64,000 bases of DNA from Glycine soja (lineage: Eukaryota > Streptophyta > Magnoliopsida > Fabales > Fabaceae), in NCBI RefSeq assembly GCF_004193775.1, contig NC_041007.1, positions 24,744,507 through 24,808,506 of the forward strand, in the 5' to 3' direction. A program made the position numbers and the translations under genes. The notes under the pieces were generated by a model. That model worked only from the letters and a program-made list of their open reading frames with translations. It ran no database searches and was not told the origin of the DNA. Numbering within the stretch: position 1 is the first letter of the stretch; each line of letters starts with the position of its first letter. Below, piece after piece: positions 10,701 to 22,185 of the stretch.

Positions 10701-11558
10701 TGATGCAATCCTAACCCCCAAGGGTATTGGATAGAAGACTCCAAGAGGATTAGGCTAGAGCTATTGAAGAAGGCCCTAGGGTTCTCAAGAACCTCAAGGT
10801 AGATTTCTAAGCCCATGGGCCAAGGTTGGGTCCACTTGTCTTTGTAAATATTTGAATAGGTTTTCCTTTTTTTGGGCCTTGTATTTTGGTCATTCTAGTA
10901 GTATAGGTTTTTTCCCTTGTATTTTAGGGCATTTTGAGTAGTCTTTGTAGTAGGGACTTTTTTGTATTTCCATGTAATTTGTCATGGGGGTGAACTTAGC
11001 TATTAGAGGAGTGTATGTAGCTAAGCTCTAGCTTCTCTTCTCAAGGAGGTGAGCTTAGCAATTAGAGGGTTGTGTGTAGCTAAGCTCTAGCTTCTCAAGG
11101 AAGCATCTCAAAGAAGTGAGCTTAGCTATTAGAAGGGTGTTTATAGCTAAGTTCTAGCTTCTCAAGGAAGCTTCTCAAAAAAGCTTTCATTTAGTTAGTG
11201 ACCTAGGCTATAAATAGAAGCATGTGTAACACTTGTCATAACTTTCATGAATGTGAAACTTGTGAGACACACTTCAAAGTTCAACTTCTCTCCCTCTTTT
11301 TCTCCTTCAATTTCGTGCCCCCCCCCCCTCTCATTCTTTTCCTCCATTGAAGCTTCCTCTCTAAGCTTCTTATCCAAGGCATTCTCTTGGTGGTGAAGCT
11401 CCTCCTTCCATGGCTTATTCCCTAATGGATGGTGTCTCCTCTCACCTCTTCTCCTTTATCCTCCGCTACATCTCCATGGTTGAAAATCACCATTGAAGGA
11501 CCTCATTGAAGCTAAAAGATCCAGCCTCTATAGAAGCTTCTCAAGCAAGCTTCCATCA
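10701..11558 (+). repeat. 5' LTR of the deleted gypsy element
   Basis: An 858-bp LTR, TGATGCAATCC...CTTCCATCA. Near 10990-11170 it contains about three copies of a 60-75-bp subrepeat built around GTGAGCTTAGCTATTAGAGG and AGCTAAGCTCTAGCTTCTCA. A C-homopolymer lies near 11320. Confidence 0.88.
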
Positions 11559-13399
11559 ATCGGTAATCAAAGCACAAGAGCTTCAAGTAGGTGCTCCTTA
11601 AACCTCCATTGTTGTTTCTTCATTTTTCTCCATGTATTTCCTCACATGTCTTGTGTTGAATGTTGTTAACATGATTCTTTAGAATTTCCACCTATTGAAC
11701 TTGCTATAAAAGCCAGATTTGATTTTCTATGGTTCAATTTTTTTGTTCTTGTTCTTGAACCATGAATTGTGTTGAGTTTAGGTTCCTTTGAGTTTTGTAT
11801 TGCTATTTTTGTGGCTGAAACATAAACCATAAAATTCTTACAAAAAACATTAAAGTAGAAGAAAACCTCAAAAATCTAGAGTGACATGTTCACCTATTGT
11901 AGTTTTGTCATAGAAGTCATGTCTAGTCATGAAACTTGTCACATAACATTCCTTATGTTGTGCTGAATTTTATTTTTTATTGTTTCTTTGTCTAACTCAT
12001 TTATTCATGAGTGTATGAAATTTTTTTAGCCTATTATTTGATTTGAGTCAAATATTGCATGTTAATTAGTCCTTAACATGTTCATACAAAATTCTTAGAG
12101 AGTCTTTGATTGTGAACCTTTTCTTGAACTTTTAGGTTTTCTTACGATTGTGTCTATTGTGAATTTGAGTTTTGGTGATTGAATTGCTGGCTGAAATTTG
12201 ATCCTAAGTGAATATTGAAATCCTAAAACTGTGGTAAAAAAGCCATGTGAGTTCAACATACATAGAAAGGTTGAAAGTACACCTAAGGCAATCAATATAC
12301 CAAGTTTAAAAAATTTGAAGTTTGAAATCGCTGGTGCTGGCAGCTTGAACATACGAACTTGTAAAAATTACTGGGAATTATGAGCTTCAATTTTTACTGA
12401 ATTTTCTAGACATCTGAAAAAAAAATATAAAAAAAGAACCAAGTAATTTGGATGAAAATAAAAAATAAGAAAAATCACACAATTTGAAAGGAAAATCAGT
12501 GTCCCGAAAAAAAAGTGAAAGGGAACTGTGCTTGTTGTTTTTGCTCAAAATTTGTTCTATAATTGGTGCATATTTTATACCAATCTTAGTTCTAAAATTT
12601 CAATTGAAAAATAGTGTGAAAATAAGTGCCAAAACTGGAGGTTTCTTGAGTCTTTTATTTAGTTTTTTACTCTAGTCTAAAGCCATTCTAGGTTTCTCTT
12701 TGAGTCCTAGCTTTCTTTTATGTGCCTTTCATTGCTTTAATTGTTGAATAGTCCTTGAAAATTTGTCTTGTTTAAACTCTATTGGTTTAGCTTTCATTTC
12801 ATTTTTTTTTTGTCTTTGGTTATTGCTTGTCTCTTTGTTTCCTTGTTTATGAGTTAACATATAGGGAATTGGAAAGGAGGATTGGTTTCATCCCTTGAAG
12901 AATTTGAGTCGAGAAGCTAGGGGCCAACCACCTTAAGAGATATTGGACTGAGGAACGCTCCAAATTAAGTGAAACACGAAAGAGAGAACAACCACCAAAA
13001 TTGAGTACTTTTTTGTAACTTTGTAATTGGCAATTTACTTACCTTTATTGCTTTCAAATTTTGTAACAAAAAGGCCTTTCATTGGAAGTATGTTGGGAGC
13101 CTCCAATAGGTTACCAAACTTCCATTTGTGTGTAATAATTTTAGGCGATTTTCCCTTAGGATAGTGAGTTTTTTGTTTGGAACCTTAAATGTGGTCATCC
13201 TAACACTCTTAGGATCCACCTAGTTTACATTTCTTGCACTTTAATTTCTTGCTTACTTTCATAGCTTATTTTCTTTACTAGTCACGCCTAGTATATGTTG
13301 TTATTGCATAATACTTTCTTCTTGCTTATCAAGCTTATCTTGAGTTATTTTGGAACCCTAGCTTTTACGTTTTGCAAACACCCAACAAGAAAGAACCCC

Positions 13400-14060
13400 A
13401 ACTATGGAACCAACATGAGTCATTATTCATCTAGTGTTAATGGCGAGGGTACTAGTCATAAGGACCCTCTATCTATAATCTTAGATGAGTTGAGTTTCCT
13501 TAAGTCATGGAAAGAAAAACTAGAAAGAAAATAATAAGGAAAAGAGAGGGTAGAAATAAATCAAGATGAGAGGGAACAAATAAGGGAAAAAGAAAGAAGG
13601 AAAATACTAAAAAAGTTAAGAAAAGAAAAACATGCCTCTTATAGTAGTCATGACTCTTGCAAGAGCTTAAGTGAAGAACTGCGTGACTATTATGAAAGAA
13701 GGCATAGGTCACATCTTAGACCTCACTCCCATAGGAGGGAAAAGGAAACAAAACCTCAAGAGGCTAACATTAAGCTCCCATGCTTCCATGGGAAGGACAA
13801 TGTAGAGGCTTACTTAGATTGGGAAATAAGGGCAAAGCAACAACTTAAAAGGAAGTCTACTTCAAAATCTTATGGCTCTCACTTTTCTCCAAAGAAAGAC
13901 CAAGGTCAAGGCATCTTAGGGGCGACACTTTCTAAGCCCAAGACATTTATAGTAGCCAAGATGAGGCTACTACTTCACCTTCCTCTAATGAAAGTGAAGA
14001 AGCAAAAGGGGAAGAATCTAGTGAAGAAATCTGCCCCCAAGAAGAAGGATAACCTTTAAT
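13400..14060 (+). pseudogene. Gypsy gag remnant with charged coiled coil
   Basis: A broken reading frame. It opens with MSHYSSSVNGEGTSHKDP and a leucine-containing segment ILDELSFLKSWKEKLERK that stops at a TAA near 13534. It resumes with a highly charged Lys/Arg/Glu coiled-coil stretch, then LPCFHGKDNVEAYLDWE, the usual start of a gypsy retrotransposon gag domain, and then KSYGSHFSPKKDQ. Most of the capsid-like domain itself is missing. The same N-terminal features occur on the minus strand at 31593-31860. Confidence 0.7.
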
Positions 14061-14781
14061 GGTTAAAGAGGAGTGTAAGGAGGTAAGTGTCTCCTCCAAG
14101 AGGTTAGCTAAGAAGGAAAGTCATTTTGCAATAAAGACAAACATTAAAGAAACTTCCCCTCATAGACAACCTCCACATCTTCTTTGTAAAAAGACACTTG
14201 TCAGCATTGCCACACCTCTTGGACTTGAGGTTATAGTAAAGGAGTTGTTGGATAAGGGTTTGGTTTCTAAGAGCTTAAATCCTTGTAATTTGTTGGTGCC
14301 TAAAATAGGTATTATTAGGCACCAAATCCATAAAATAGGTGATATGATGAATGTGTTGAATGGTGCAACCCTCTTTTGCGAAATCACTCATGCATCCTAC
14401 ATCTTCATAATTTGTGTACACAGGGATTCATTAGGTAGGTTTGTTCTTATTTTTGGTTTCAATACAAACCTAGGTGCTCATATGGGACACCTTAGGTTTG
14501 TCATACTTTTTTGTAGGAATAATAAAAATGAAAATATAGAAAAATGTATGTTTTATTGCATTACTTTCCTTAATTTTTTAAATAAATATCAAGGAGTTCC
14601 CACGAACCCTAAGAGAATAAAGGTCATTCCTGAGTGGCCCACTCCACCAAGTATAAGGGAAATCTGGGGCTTCCATGACTTAACAAACTTTTACAAAAGG
14701 TTTTTCCCATATTTTTCTATACTTGTAGTACCACTCATTGAGTTGGTTAGGAACCATGTTCCCACATGGGAAGATGCCTAG
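14059..14781 (+). pseudogene. Gypsy reverse transcriptase fragments
   Basis: An open stretch of 240 codons built from non-adjacent parts of a gypsy pol. The first part resembles the RT N-terminus (VKELLDKGLVSKSLNPC and LLVPKIG). A later part is the connection domain just after the catalytic core (GVPTNPKRIKVIPEWPTPPS, then FHDLTNFYKRFFPYFS). The YxDD region and most of the palm are missing, and the sequence between is filled with low-similarity residues. It stays open although it cannot encode a working enzyme. Confidence 0.75.
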
Positions 14782-14920
14782 GAAAGGGGTTTTCAGACCT
14801 TACCCTACTCTAACATACCCAACACCACTAATATATATGTTTTTATTTTATTTACAGGTGTCGAGGGAAGAAGCCCCAGAGTATCAAGAACCTCTGGATT
14901 TGAGGTCAAATCCTTTCCAT

Positions 14921-14931
14921 GGGGGAGGGGA
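14921..14931 (+). other. Polypurine tract of the deleted gypsy element
   Basis: GGGGGAGGGGA directly precedes the 3' LTR start at 14932. Confidence 0.85.
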
Positions 14932-15804
14932 TGATGCAATCCTACCCCTCAAGGGTATTGTATAGAAGACTCCAAGAGGATTGGGCTAGAGCTATTGAAG
15001 AAGGTCCTAGGGTTCTCATGAACTTTAGGGTTGATCTTTGAGCCCATGGGCCAAGGTTGGGTCCACTTGTCTTTGTAAATATTAGAATAAGTTTTCCTTC
15101 TTTTAGGCCTTGTATTTTGGTCATTCTAGTAGCATAGGGTTTTAGCCTTGTATTTTATGACATTTTGAGTAGTCTTTGTAGTAGGGAATGTTTTGTATTT
15201 TCATGTAATTTGGCATGGAGGTAAGCTTAGATATTAGAGAGGTGTTTATAGCTAAGCTTTAACTTCTCTTCTCAAGGAGGTGAGCTTAGCTATTAGAGGG
15301 GTGTTTGTAGCTAAGCTCTAGCTTCTTACGAAAGCTTCTCAAGGAAGCATCTCAAGGAGGTGAGCGTAGCTATTAGAGGGGTGTGTGTAGTTAGGCTCTA
15401 GCTTCTCAAGGAAGTTTCTCAAGGAAGCTTTCATTTAGTTAGTGACCTATGCTATAAATAGAAGCATGTGTAACACTTGTCATAATTTTCATGAATGTGA
15501 AACTTATGAGATGCACTTCAAAGTTCAACTTCTCTCCCTTTTATTCTCCTTCAATTTCATGCCCCCCCCGTCTCTCTCATTATTTTCCTCCATTTAAGTT
15601 TCCTCTCTAAGCTTCTTATCCAAGGTACTCTCTTGGCGGTGAAGCTCCTCCTTCCCTGGCTTATTCCCTAGTGGATGGCGCCTACTCTCACCTATTCTCC
15701 TTTATCTTCAGCTGCATCTCCATGGTTGAAAATCACCATTGAAGGACCTCATTGAAGCTCAAAGATCCAGCCTCCATAGAAGCTTCCCAAGCAAGCTTCC
15801 ATTA
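14932..15804 (+). repeat. 3' LTR of the deleted gypsy element
   Basis: An 873-bp copy of 10701-11558, with the same ~60-75-bp subrepeats near 15215-15420. The terminal CA has decayed to TA. The two LTRs differ by scattered substitutions and small indels, so the insertion is not recent. Confidence 0.88.
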
Positions 15805-17830
15805 TAGGCTGCCCTTCTTTTTTACGTACATGTGCATGTTTAAGGTCTTAGGTCTCGTTCTCCCCTTGACCATGTTCCAGTGTGCTTTGCTTGAGCACTT
15901 GAATGTGGCCCTTCCCAACTCCACCCCAATAGTTGGGCCATGGTGAGGGCCTTTGAGGTCTTGTGTCCCTTCTTTAACATTTGGCCTAGTGCGACGGTGT
16001 TTCATTATTTCTTTATTATGAAATTGACGAGCAGGATGGGTTGGGTCTCCTTGAACTGTGTGTCCAAGAAGCTATTTAAGTTCGACTCAAATGTCTTTCT
16101 CCATTTCAAGGACCATTTCTTCAAGTTCCTAACTTCTGATGTGGTGGCTTATGGTTTGCCACTGATGTTCAATCAAGAAGAAGAGCCTCGATTCATGTTC
16201 TATTGGCAGTTTGACCTCACCAGCTTCAAGTCTTTAAACGAGGATCTGTTGACCCTTTTGGAGAGGGTTGACAAGGCTATCTTGGAGCAGCTGTCAACTT
16301 TGCTGGACGTGCGGATCATTCTATCGGTGAGTGATCCCCTCATTGCCTTGGACAGTAAAGTGCCTTACCTTGTCCTTTTTGTGTCTGAGGTAAGTGTCAG
16401 ACTGAACTAACACTTGTTTGTGCTATTGTTGCTAGTTTTGCAAGAATTATGGTTGATTTCCCTTGGAGGTCACTTCTAAAGCAGGTTGGACCTGATGGTG
16501 GGACCATGCCACTGTCTGTTGTTGCTCTTGTTGCTAGATAAGGGGGTCAACCTGCTGTTGAGGTTGGCCTTGTTACTCATGTTGCCGAGACCGCCCTCGG
16601 TGCTCCTTCCTTTGTTTTGGCAAAGAGGAAGTGAGATGACGATGTTGGGTTGTCATTCCATAAGAAGTTGGGAGACCCTTGAGCTTTCGTGCCCATAGGC
16701 AAGTTGTAGGGTAGACGCCTAGTTCTGGTTGCCCTTCGAGTTTGCGAGATCTTCCTCCGACTCAACTGAACGTCGAGGCTCATACTCCTATTGTTGCTAT
16801 TGTTTCTGCTCCTCCACCTCCTCTTGTCGTGCCTATTCAAGAGATTGCTCTAGCTGCTAAAGTTGATGCACCAGCCACTTCAACTGGTCTTGTCATGGTC
16901 CACCATCATTGTACCCTTGCTGAGTGCGAGTGTGGCAACCATGAGTGCTCCCAAGATGTCGTGTCCTCCTTCTTCAGCTCCCCGGGTTCCTCCCTTGGCT
17001 GTGATGGTGTCGACATCACCTTTCTCCTCTTCTCGCCCCCATGTTTCCTTGGACCACATCTATACCTCCTATGATGTTGATGTGGAATAGGGTATAAGCC
17101 CGAACAGAAGACCCCGGTTGGCTTTGTGTCGATCTTTGACAAAAATCTCATCCGGTCAATTGGGGTCCAACATTCTATGCATTCCGCATGGGTCTTCCTC
17201 TAGAGAAGTTTGGCTATTATGGAGGAGAATGGACAGCGGCACCAGGAGGCTTTGAGCAAGGTGGCGTCCTTGGATGCAAAGGTGGTCAAATGGAGGGCTA
17301 TTGCTCGCACGGTCTAGAGAGTGGAGCGCCTTAAGGTAGCCAATGCCATCGTCGCCTTCACTAAAGCTATGAAGTTGAACCACCAACTGCCTTCCAAGGT
17401 TGGAAGTGTTCTAGCCAATTTGCTGCATACCAGGTTGGATAGTGATGAACTATTTGAATGCTGCAAGGACTTGCAGGGAGAGAAAAAAGACTTGGCTGGC
17501 AAGATGAAGGGCATTGTGATGGAGAAGGATGAGTTTGCCAAGGTGGTGGTGGACCTCAAGGCCTGACAAAAGAAGTCAGAGTTCAGGCTGGAGGAGTCCG
17601 AGCTGTGGGTGACTTAGGAGAGGGAGGCCGATAAGGAGCTTGAAGAGGAGCTGCTTATGTACAAGAAGGAGGTTATGGAGCAGCATGAAAAGGGCTTTAA
17701 CAAGGCTATTAGGAAAGCTAGGTTCTTTGATAAGGACCTTGACTTGGGTCTTTTTGACCCATTCAAGGACGTGCAAGATGGTGTTCTACTTGACGAGTAA
17801 GATATTGCTATTGAGGGGGAAGGCTGGCGA
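15805..17830 (+). pseudogene. Plant-transposon-type gag ORF (Tat/gypsy), broken
   Basis: A degraded ORF of the type annotated in plants as putative gypsy-type transposon protein. The N-terminal part has RLPFFFTYMCMFKVLGL and QCALLEHLNV. After a frameshift near 15920 it continues with NSWAMVRAFEVLCPFF, MKLTSRMGWVSLN and FDSNVFLHFKDHFFKF. The C-terminal half (17321-17800) is a coiled coil rich in Glu, Lys and Leu (ERLKVANAIVAFTKAMKLNH, later KKEVMEQHEKGFNKAIRKAR). Stops at 16410, 17566 and elsewhere break it. The ORF probably began upstream of 10700 and was split by the nested gypsy insertion. Base composition is more GC-rich than its surroundings. Confidence 0.65.
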
Positions 17831-17839
17831 GGAGTAGGA

Positions 17840-18470
17840 TGCTAAGGAGTAAGGTGATGGTGCCAATGTTTAGGCTGCCTTTTCTTTGTTTTTCTTCATT
17901 GTTGGATTTTGGCCACATAGGCTTTGTAGTTGTGACAATTTTTTTTCTAATGCATTTTCTATCCTTCGTTGACGAATTTTTCACTATTTTTATATCTTGT
18001 GTGTTTGCCTTCATCTATGCAATGCTCTGTTACTTGTGGTAGTATGAATAGGTCATTGTGATGAGAATGAAGTCTTTGATTGCATAAGAAGCAAGACCTT
18101 GGTGATGTGGAGTCAAGACATTGGTGGTCTTGTGAGATAAAGAAGTATATGACATGAAATCATCTCAGGATTGATTTCAAGGTTATGTCACTCATGTGGT
18201 GGTGCCTCCTTTTTCTTTGTGAAGCTTTTCCCCTAATGCTTGTAAGGAGTTGGTCTGATTTACACCTGGTTGAAGATCTTGTCAACTAGTTCGGTGATAG
18301 GTCTTCTTGACCTATGGAGCTTCTCCCCTGATGGTTGTGAGGAGTTAGTATGACTTCCACCTGATTGAAGGTCTTGTTGACCAGTTGGGTGGCAACTTGT
18401 TTAGTCTTGTGGAATCTGAACCTTTGACTATGGTTGTCATAGTTCCCAAGGAGTGAGTGGACTAAGGGCG
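17840..18470 (+). other. 3' part of the Tat-like remnant, no gene
   Basis: No coding signal. Contains a two-copy direct repeat (about 18216-18300 and 18301-18385) sharing AGCTTYTCCCCTRATG, AGGAGTTRGT and GATTGAAGGTCTTGT-like strings. Confidence 0.55.
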
Positions 18471-18689
18471 TGCCTTGGGTTTTGTAGGAGTGCGTACCAA
18501 GAGTGCACATTGGGGTTTTATACCAAGGGTGTACCTTGGGTTTCTGTACCAAGGGCAGACCTTGGGTTTTTTATGTTCCTACAGACTTGTATTCTTGCAT
18601 AGATAAGGGTTAGGAATATGAAAGATTGTCAAAGGTAGACGTTGCATACCTTGAGTTTCTGCGAAGACAGAACTTTAGCAATGGAGGGG

Positions 18690-19112
18690 CTCACCAAGGG
18701 TTGACCTTGGGTTTGACAAGCCTGTAGAGTTGTGATGAGGCTTACCAAGGGAAGACCTTGGGTTTGACAAGTCTTTGGAGAAAAGAGACTCACCAAGGGA
18801 GGACCTTAGGTTTTGCGAGCCTTTGGAGATGCAAGCCTCACCAAGGGAAGACCTTGGGTTTGACGAGTCTTTGGAGAAATGATACTCACCAAGGGCAGAC
18901 CTTGGGTTTTGTGAGCCTTTGGAGAAACGATACTCACTAAGGGCAGACCTTGGGTTTTGTGAGCCTTTGAAGATGTGAGACTCACCAAGGGCGAACCTTG
19001 GGTTTGATGAGCCTTTGGAGAAATGAGACTCACTAAAGGCGTACTTTGGGTTTGGAGATGCGAAACTCACCAAGGGCAGACCTTGGGTTTGACGAGCCTT
19101 TGAAGAAATGAC
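18690..19112. repeat. 48-bp tandem repeat, about nine units
   Basis: Units begin at about 18690, 18744, 18792, 18840, 18888, 18936, 18984, 19032 and 19069. Most are exactly 48 bp and read ACCAAGGGCAGACCTTGGGT, then TTGACGAGCCTTTGGAG, then AAATGAGACTC. Each unit starts with a near-palindrome in which CCAAGG faces CCTTGG. Three looser copies precede it at 18470-18570. Because 48 is divisible by three, the array stays open in several frames and encodes 16-residue repeats on paper, for example FSKGSQNPRSALGE on the minus strand. I do not think this is a protein gene. Confidence 0.9.
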
Positions 19113-19123
19113 TAATGACGTGT

Positions 19124-22100
19124 TGATGTGCCATTATTTTCTCCTATTTCTTAACCCTTTTTGCACCATTTTAAGTATTGATTAATCTTATTCGTCAAAT
19201 TAATTAGGCAATTTTATTATTTGGGCCCATTAAGCTAATTTGATGTTTTTAATCTAATTTTAGGAATTAATGAAGCATTGGGCTTGAATCCAGAATTGAG
19301 CTTGGACTTGAAGAGGGCAGACTATTTTATTCTACAAATTAGATCTTATCTTATATTTATCTTATCTAGATATTATTTAGATTTGATCTCATCTATATAT
19401 TATTTAATCTAGATCTTATCTAGATTTGAATTTAATTTATTTATGGGCTTGGATTTAAAAGAGATTTGTAAGCTTTAGGGCTGAAAAAACTATATAACAG
19501 CACCAAGGTTCTAGTTTAGCTCTCTGTCTCTCCTCTCTCTCTTCTGTTTTTCGTTTTTAGTTATAGTCTCTCTCTCTTTCTCTTTTATTTTCATTTTTTA
19601 CAATTCCAGTTCAGACTTAGTTTTATCAATAAAATTTCGTTCTCTATTTGATTAATGGAAGGCTAAGTCCACAGCGTTGTTTTCTCTTGAGAATCAAGCA
19701 CAATTCTCTTTGAGGTTCTATTATTACTGTTAAATTTTGTTCCGTTTTTCCTCTTCACTAATTACTCTGAATTTGTTGCTATTAATTCATGCATGCTTAG
19801 TGCTTGATTAATTGTCTCTGCGCTTAATTTACATTCATGCTTAATGATCGTTTATGAGTAATTGGTGTGTGTGATGCTTAATCACATAATGAATGCTTTA
19901 TGTTAAATTTCGCTTAGTAATTTAATTTAGGGTTGGATTAAGTGGTTAAACTGATAAAGGATTGTCGCAACCTACCCTTCGGCGGGAGGGCGACGCGTGA
20001 CTCGCGGGATGCGTGTTCCACGAAAGGAATACGCGCGGAGTCGCCACCAACGTTTATTTGAGGAAAACGTCGGAAAAACCGGAAAAGACGCGATCTACGA
20101 ACTTTTAAGTGAAAGGTTCGGGAGTTGTATTTACGCACGGGGAAGGTATTAGCACCCCACACGTCCGTCCCAAGGGACGGCAGCCTTTAATCGAATGTGC
20201 AAACATGACTTTGATTTTTATGTTCCCTTTTATGTTCTTATATCCTTTATACCCTTTTTATATTTTTTCTTTTTTGTGGTCGACAAGGGCGTTTCCCTTT
20301 GCTCCTACGTATTCCTCAATTTGGGATGAGAAAATCAGACCTACGTAGTTCTTTCGGAACAAAGTGTTTGGTTAAGTTTGTTTTTGTCTTTTTTGCAAAA
20401 TATGTTTTTATTTGAACAAAAGGTCATTTAAGGTGTTGGACCATTAAACGGTCTTTTGATTTTGAAAGATGAGAAACGTTAAGGCGTTGGACCATTAACG
20501 ATCTCTTGTTTTTGAAAGGAGAGAAACGTTAAGGCATTGGACCATTAACGATCTCTTGGGGTGGTCGACAAAAGCGGGGCTTTTGCTCCTACGTATCCTC
20601 AATGAGGAACTCAGACCTACGTAGTTCTTTCAAAAGCGGTAAAGTTACATGTTGATTTTATGCTTTTGAACGGTCCATGTTAACCGATAAAAGCAAAGAG
20701 GACCGTTTAAGGCGTTGGACCTTAAAACGGTTTTTAGTGATTTTCGGACAAAACTTGATTTGTGAGTCTATTTTAGTCTTAGTTTCACTTTGGTTATTAA
20801 TCAATTCATTCAAGGAAACTTCCAAAGAAAAAACGTCCGATTGATTTTTTTGCTTTATTTTACTAAAAGATGTTTTTTTGATTATTATATTATTTTTTTA
20901 CCTCTTTTTGATTTCCAACGTGGTTACGGCACGACCGAACGGTCGGAATTTATTTTAACCGAAGTTAATGGATAATACAATTCAAACGTTCGGTGGAAAT
21001 TTATTTTATTTTTAAGTTAAGCGAGAAATGACTTAAGTAAAATGGCTTAAGCACGTCACAGGGGGTATAAAAAGTAAACAAAACGAGAATAAAAATGCAC
21101 GAAACACAATGTGGACCACTACGGGTACATAGAATGAATCGAAAAGCTTGGTTCGAGGTACTTACCCGTTGAAGATCGAAGAACGATGAAGAACGAATGA
21201 AGAACGTCGAAGAACGGTTGAAACCTTTGCGAGATTCCTCACGGAAAACGTTACGGAAACGTTTCGGAAGCGCCTCGGCTTAGATTTTCTTCACGGAAAC
21301 AATTTTTCCAAGCAAATTCGAAAGAGAGAGAAGTGCCAAAGGGGCTGAACCCCTTCCTTCTTGCCTTCCTCCCCTATTTATAGCAAAATAGGGGAGGTGG
21401 TTGCCGCCCAGCTCGCCCAGGCGAGCTCAGCTCGCCCAGGCGAGCAGGGTTGCTTCCTCCAGAAGCAACCGCCTTCTGGAGGAATATTCCAGAGGGCCCA
21501 AGTGGGCCTGGGTGCTATTTGCACCCCCATTTTTACTAAGTACACCCCCCTCTGCTGTTTTTTTGGTGATTCTTTTTTCGTAAAGTTACGGAAACTTACG
21601 AATTTCGTAACGATACTTGTTTTCTTTCCGTAATGTTACGGAACCTTGCGGATTACATAATCATCCCCTTTTTGACTTACGGAATGTTACGGAACCTCAC
21701 TTAATTATGCAACGATGCTTCCATTTGATTTCCGGTGTGTCACGGAAACTTACGGATCGTGCATCAATATTTTTTTGGTTTTTCGGCATGTCCTGGAATT
21801 TCACAAATTGCCTAATGATGGATGCCAAGCACCTCACAAGGACCAAAGAAAGGTCGCATGTCATCAAGCAAAGGTCCCCGGACGAAATTAGGGTATGACA
21901 AGGATAAATACTCGCAACCTAGGATAAGAGACTTGCTTGTGAATCAAGGGGAAGCAACGTATTTTAATTCTGATAATTTCTAATTCAATTTTACTCGCTG
22001 TTTAATTTACAAAAGCAAACAACCCCCCCCCCCCCCAATTTGTTACTATTTCCTACTATATGTTATGAACATTTGGTGTATCATTGCTCGTTGGGAAACG

Positions 22101-22163
22101 ACCTAGGATCACTTCCTAGTTACTACATTTTAATATTATTTGATTTGGGTACGGTTTCGATCA
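19124..22163 (+). repeat. Diaspora-like 5' LTR with nested solo LTR
   Basis: TGATGTGCC...GATCA. Removing the nested solo LTR and one copy of its target duplication leaves about 1097 bp, close to the 1134 bp of the 3' LTR. It contains a TC-rich microsatellite near 19520-19590 and a run of 14 C near 22023, both also present in the 3' copy. The differences seen at the LTR 3' end (CCTCAACCA versus TTTCGATCA) are all transitions. Confidence 0.9.
19963..21900 (+). mobile_element. Solo LTR, 1938 bp, TGTCGCAACC family
   Basis: TGTCGCAACC...GGGTATGACA flanked by perfect AGGAT duplications (19958-19962 and 21901-21905), inserted in the Diaspora-like 5' LTR. The same family recurs at 39800-41409. Internal features are repeated AAGGCGTTGGACCATTAACG strings (20430-20740) and many TTACGGAA/TTCCGTAA words near 21240-21760. 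No internal retrotransposon region is present, so it is a solo LTR. Orientation is arbitrary because no PBS is attached. Confidence 0.88.
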
Positions 22164-22166
22164 AAT

Positions 22167-22185
22167 TTGACGCCGTTGCCGGGGA
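22167..22185 (+). other. Athila-type primer-binding site
   Basis: TTGACGCCGTTGCCGGGGA follows the 5' LTR end by three bases. Athila/Tat elements typically carry TGGCGCCGTTGCCGGGGA here; one base differs. The leader from 22186 to 23022 shows no coding signal. Confidence 0.85.

Larger units (their letters stand above)
10701..15804 (+). mobile_element. Deleted gypsy retrotransposon, plus strand
   Basis: Two LTRs (10701-11558 and 14932-15804), a polypurine tract (14921-14931) and a short internal region with gag and RT scraps. The integrase is absent and RT is reduced to fragments, so the element depended on other copies to move. Its 5' flank TAGTT and 3' flank TAGGC match at only three of five bases, so the target duplication is uncertain. 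The stretch 11559-13300 is leader, with no convincing coding signal. Its leader and gag resemble the minus-strand element at 30942-39047. Confidence 0.85.
8900..19123 (+). mobile_element. Tat-like Ty3/gypsy remnant hosting nested insertions
   Basis: The pieces 8900-9506, 10399-10700 and 15805-19123 appear to be one old element split by later insertions. The clearest sign is the plant-transposon-type gag ORF, which seems to begin before 10700 and continues at 15805. The upstream piece holds a GATAA-rich stretch and the downstream piece a 48-bp tandem array. No RT or integrase is visible, so Tat/Ogre assignment rests on the gag-like ORF only. Left boundary is approximate, and both LTR ends are unresolved. 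Confidence 0.5.

Noticed and set aside
10701..15809. A target duplication TAGTT/TAGGC for the deleted gypsy element
   Set aside because: Only three of five bases agree, so the duplication is not claimed, although the LTR boundaries are sound.
18675..19073. A 132-codon minus-strand frame made of 16-residue repeats
   Set aside because: It is the translation of a 48-bp tandem repeat; other frames are equally open, and there is no domain or gene context.
18690..19112. Possible CRISPR-like array
   Set aside because: The repeats are contiguous with no unique spacers, and the genome is a plant.
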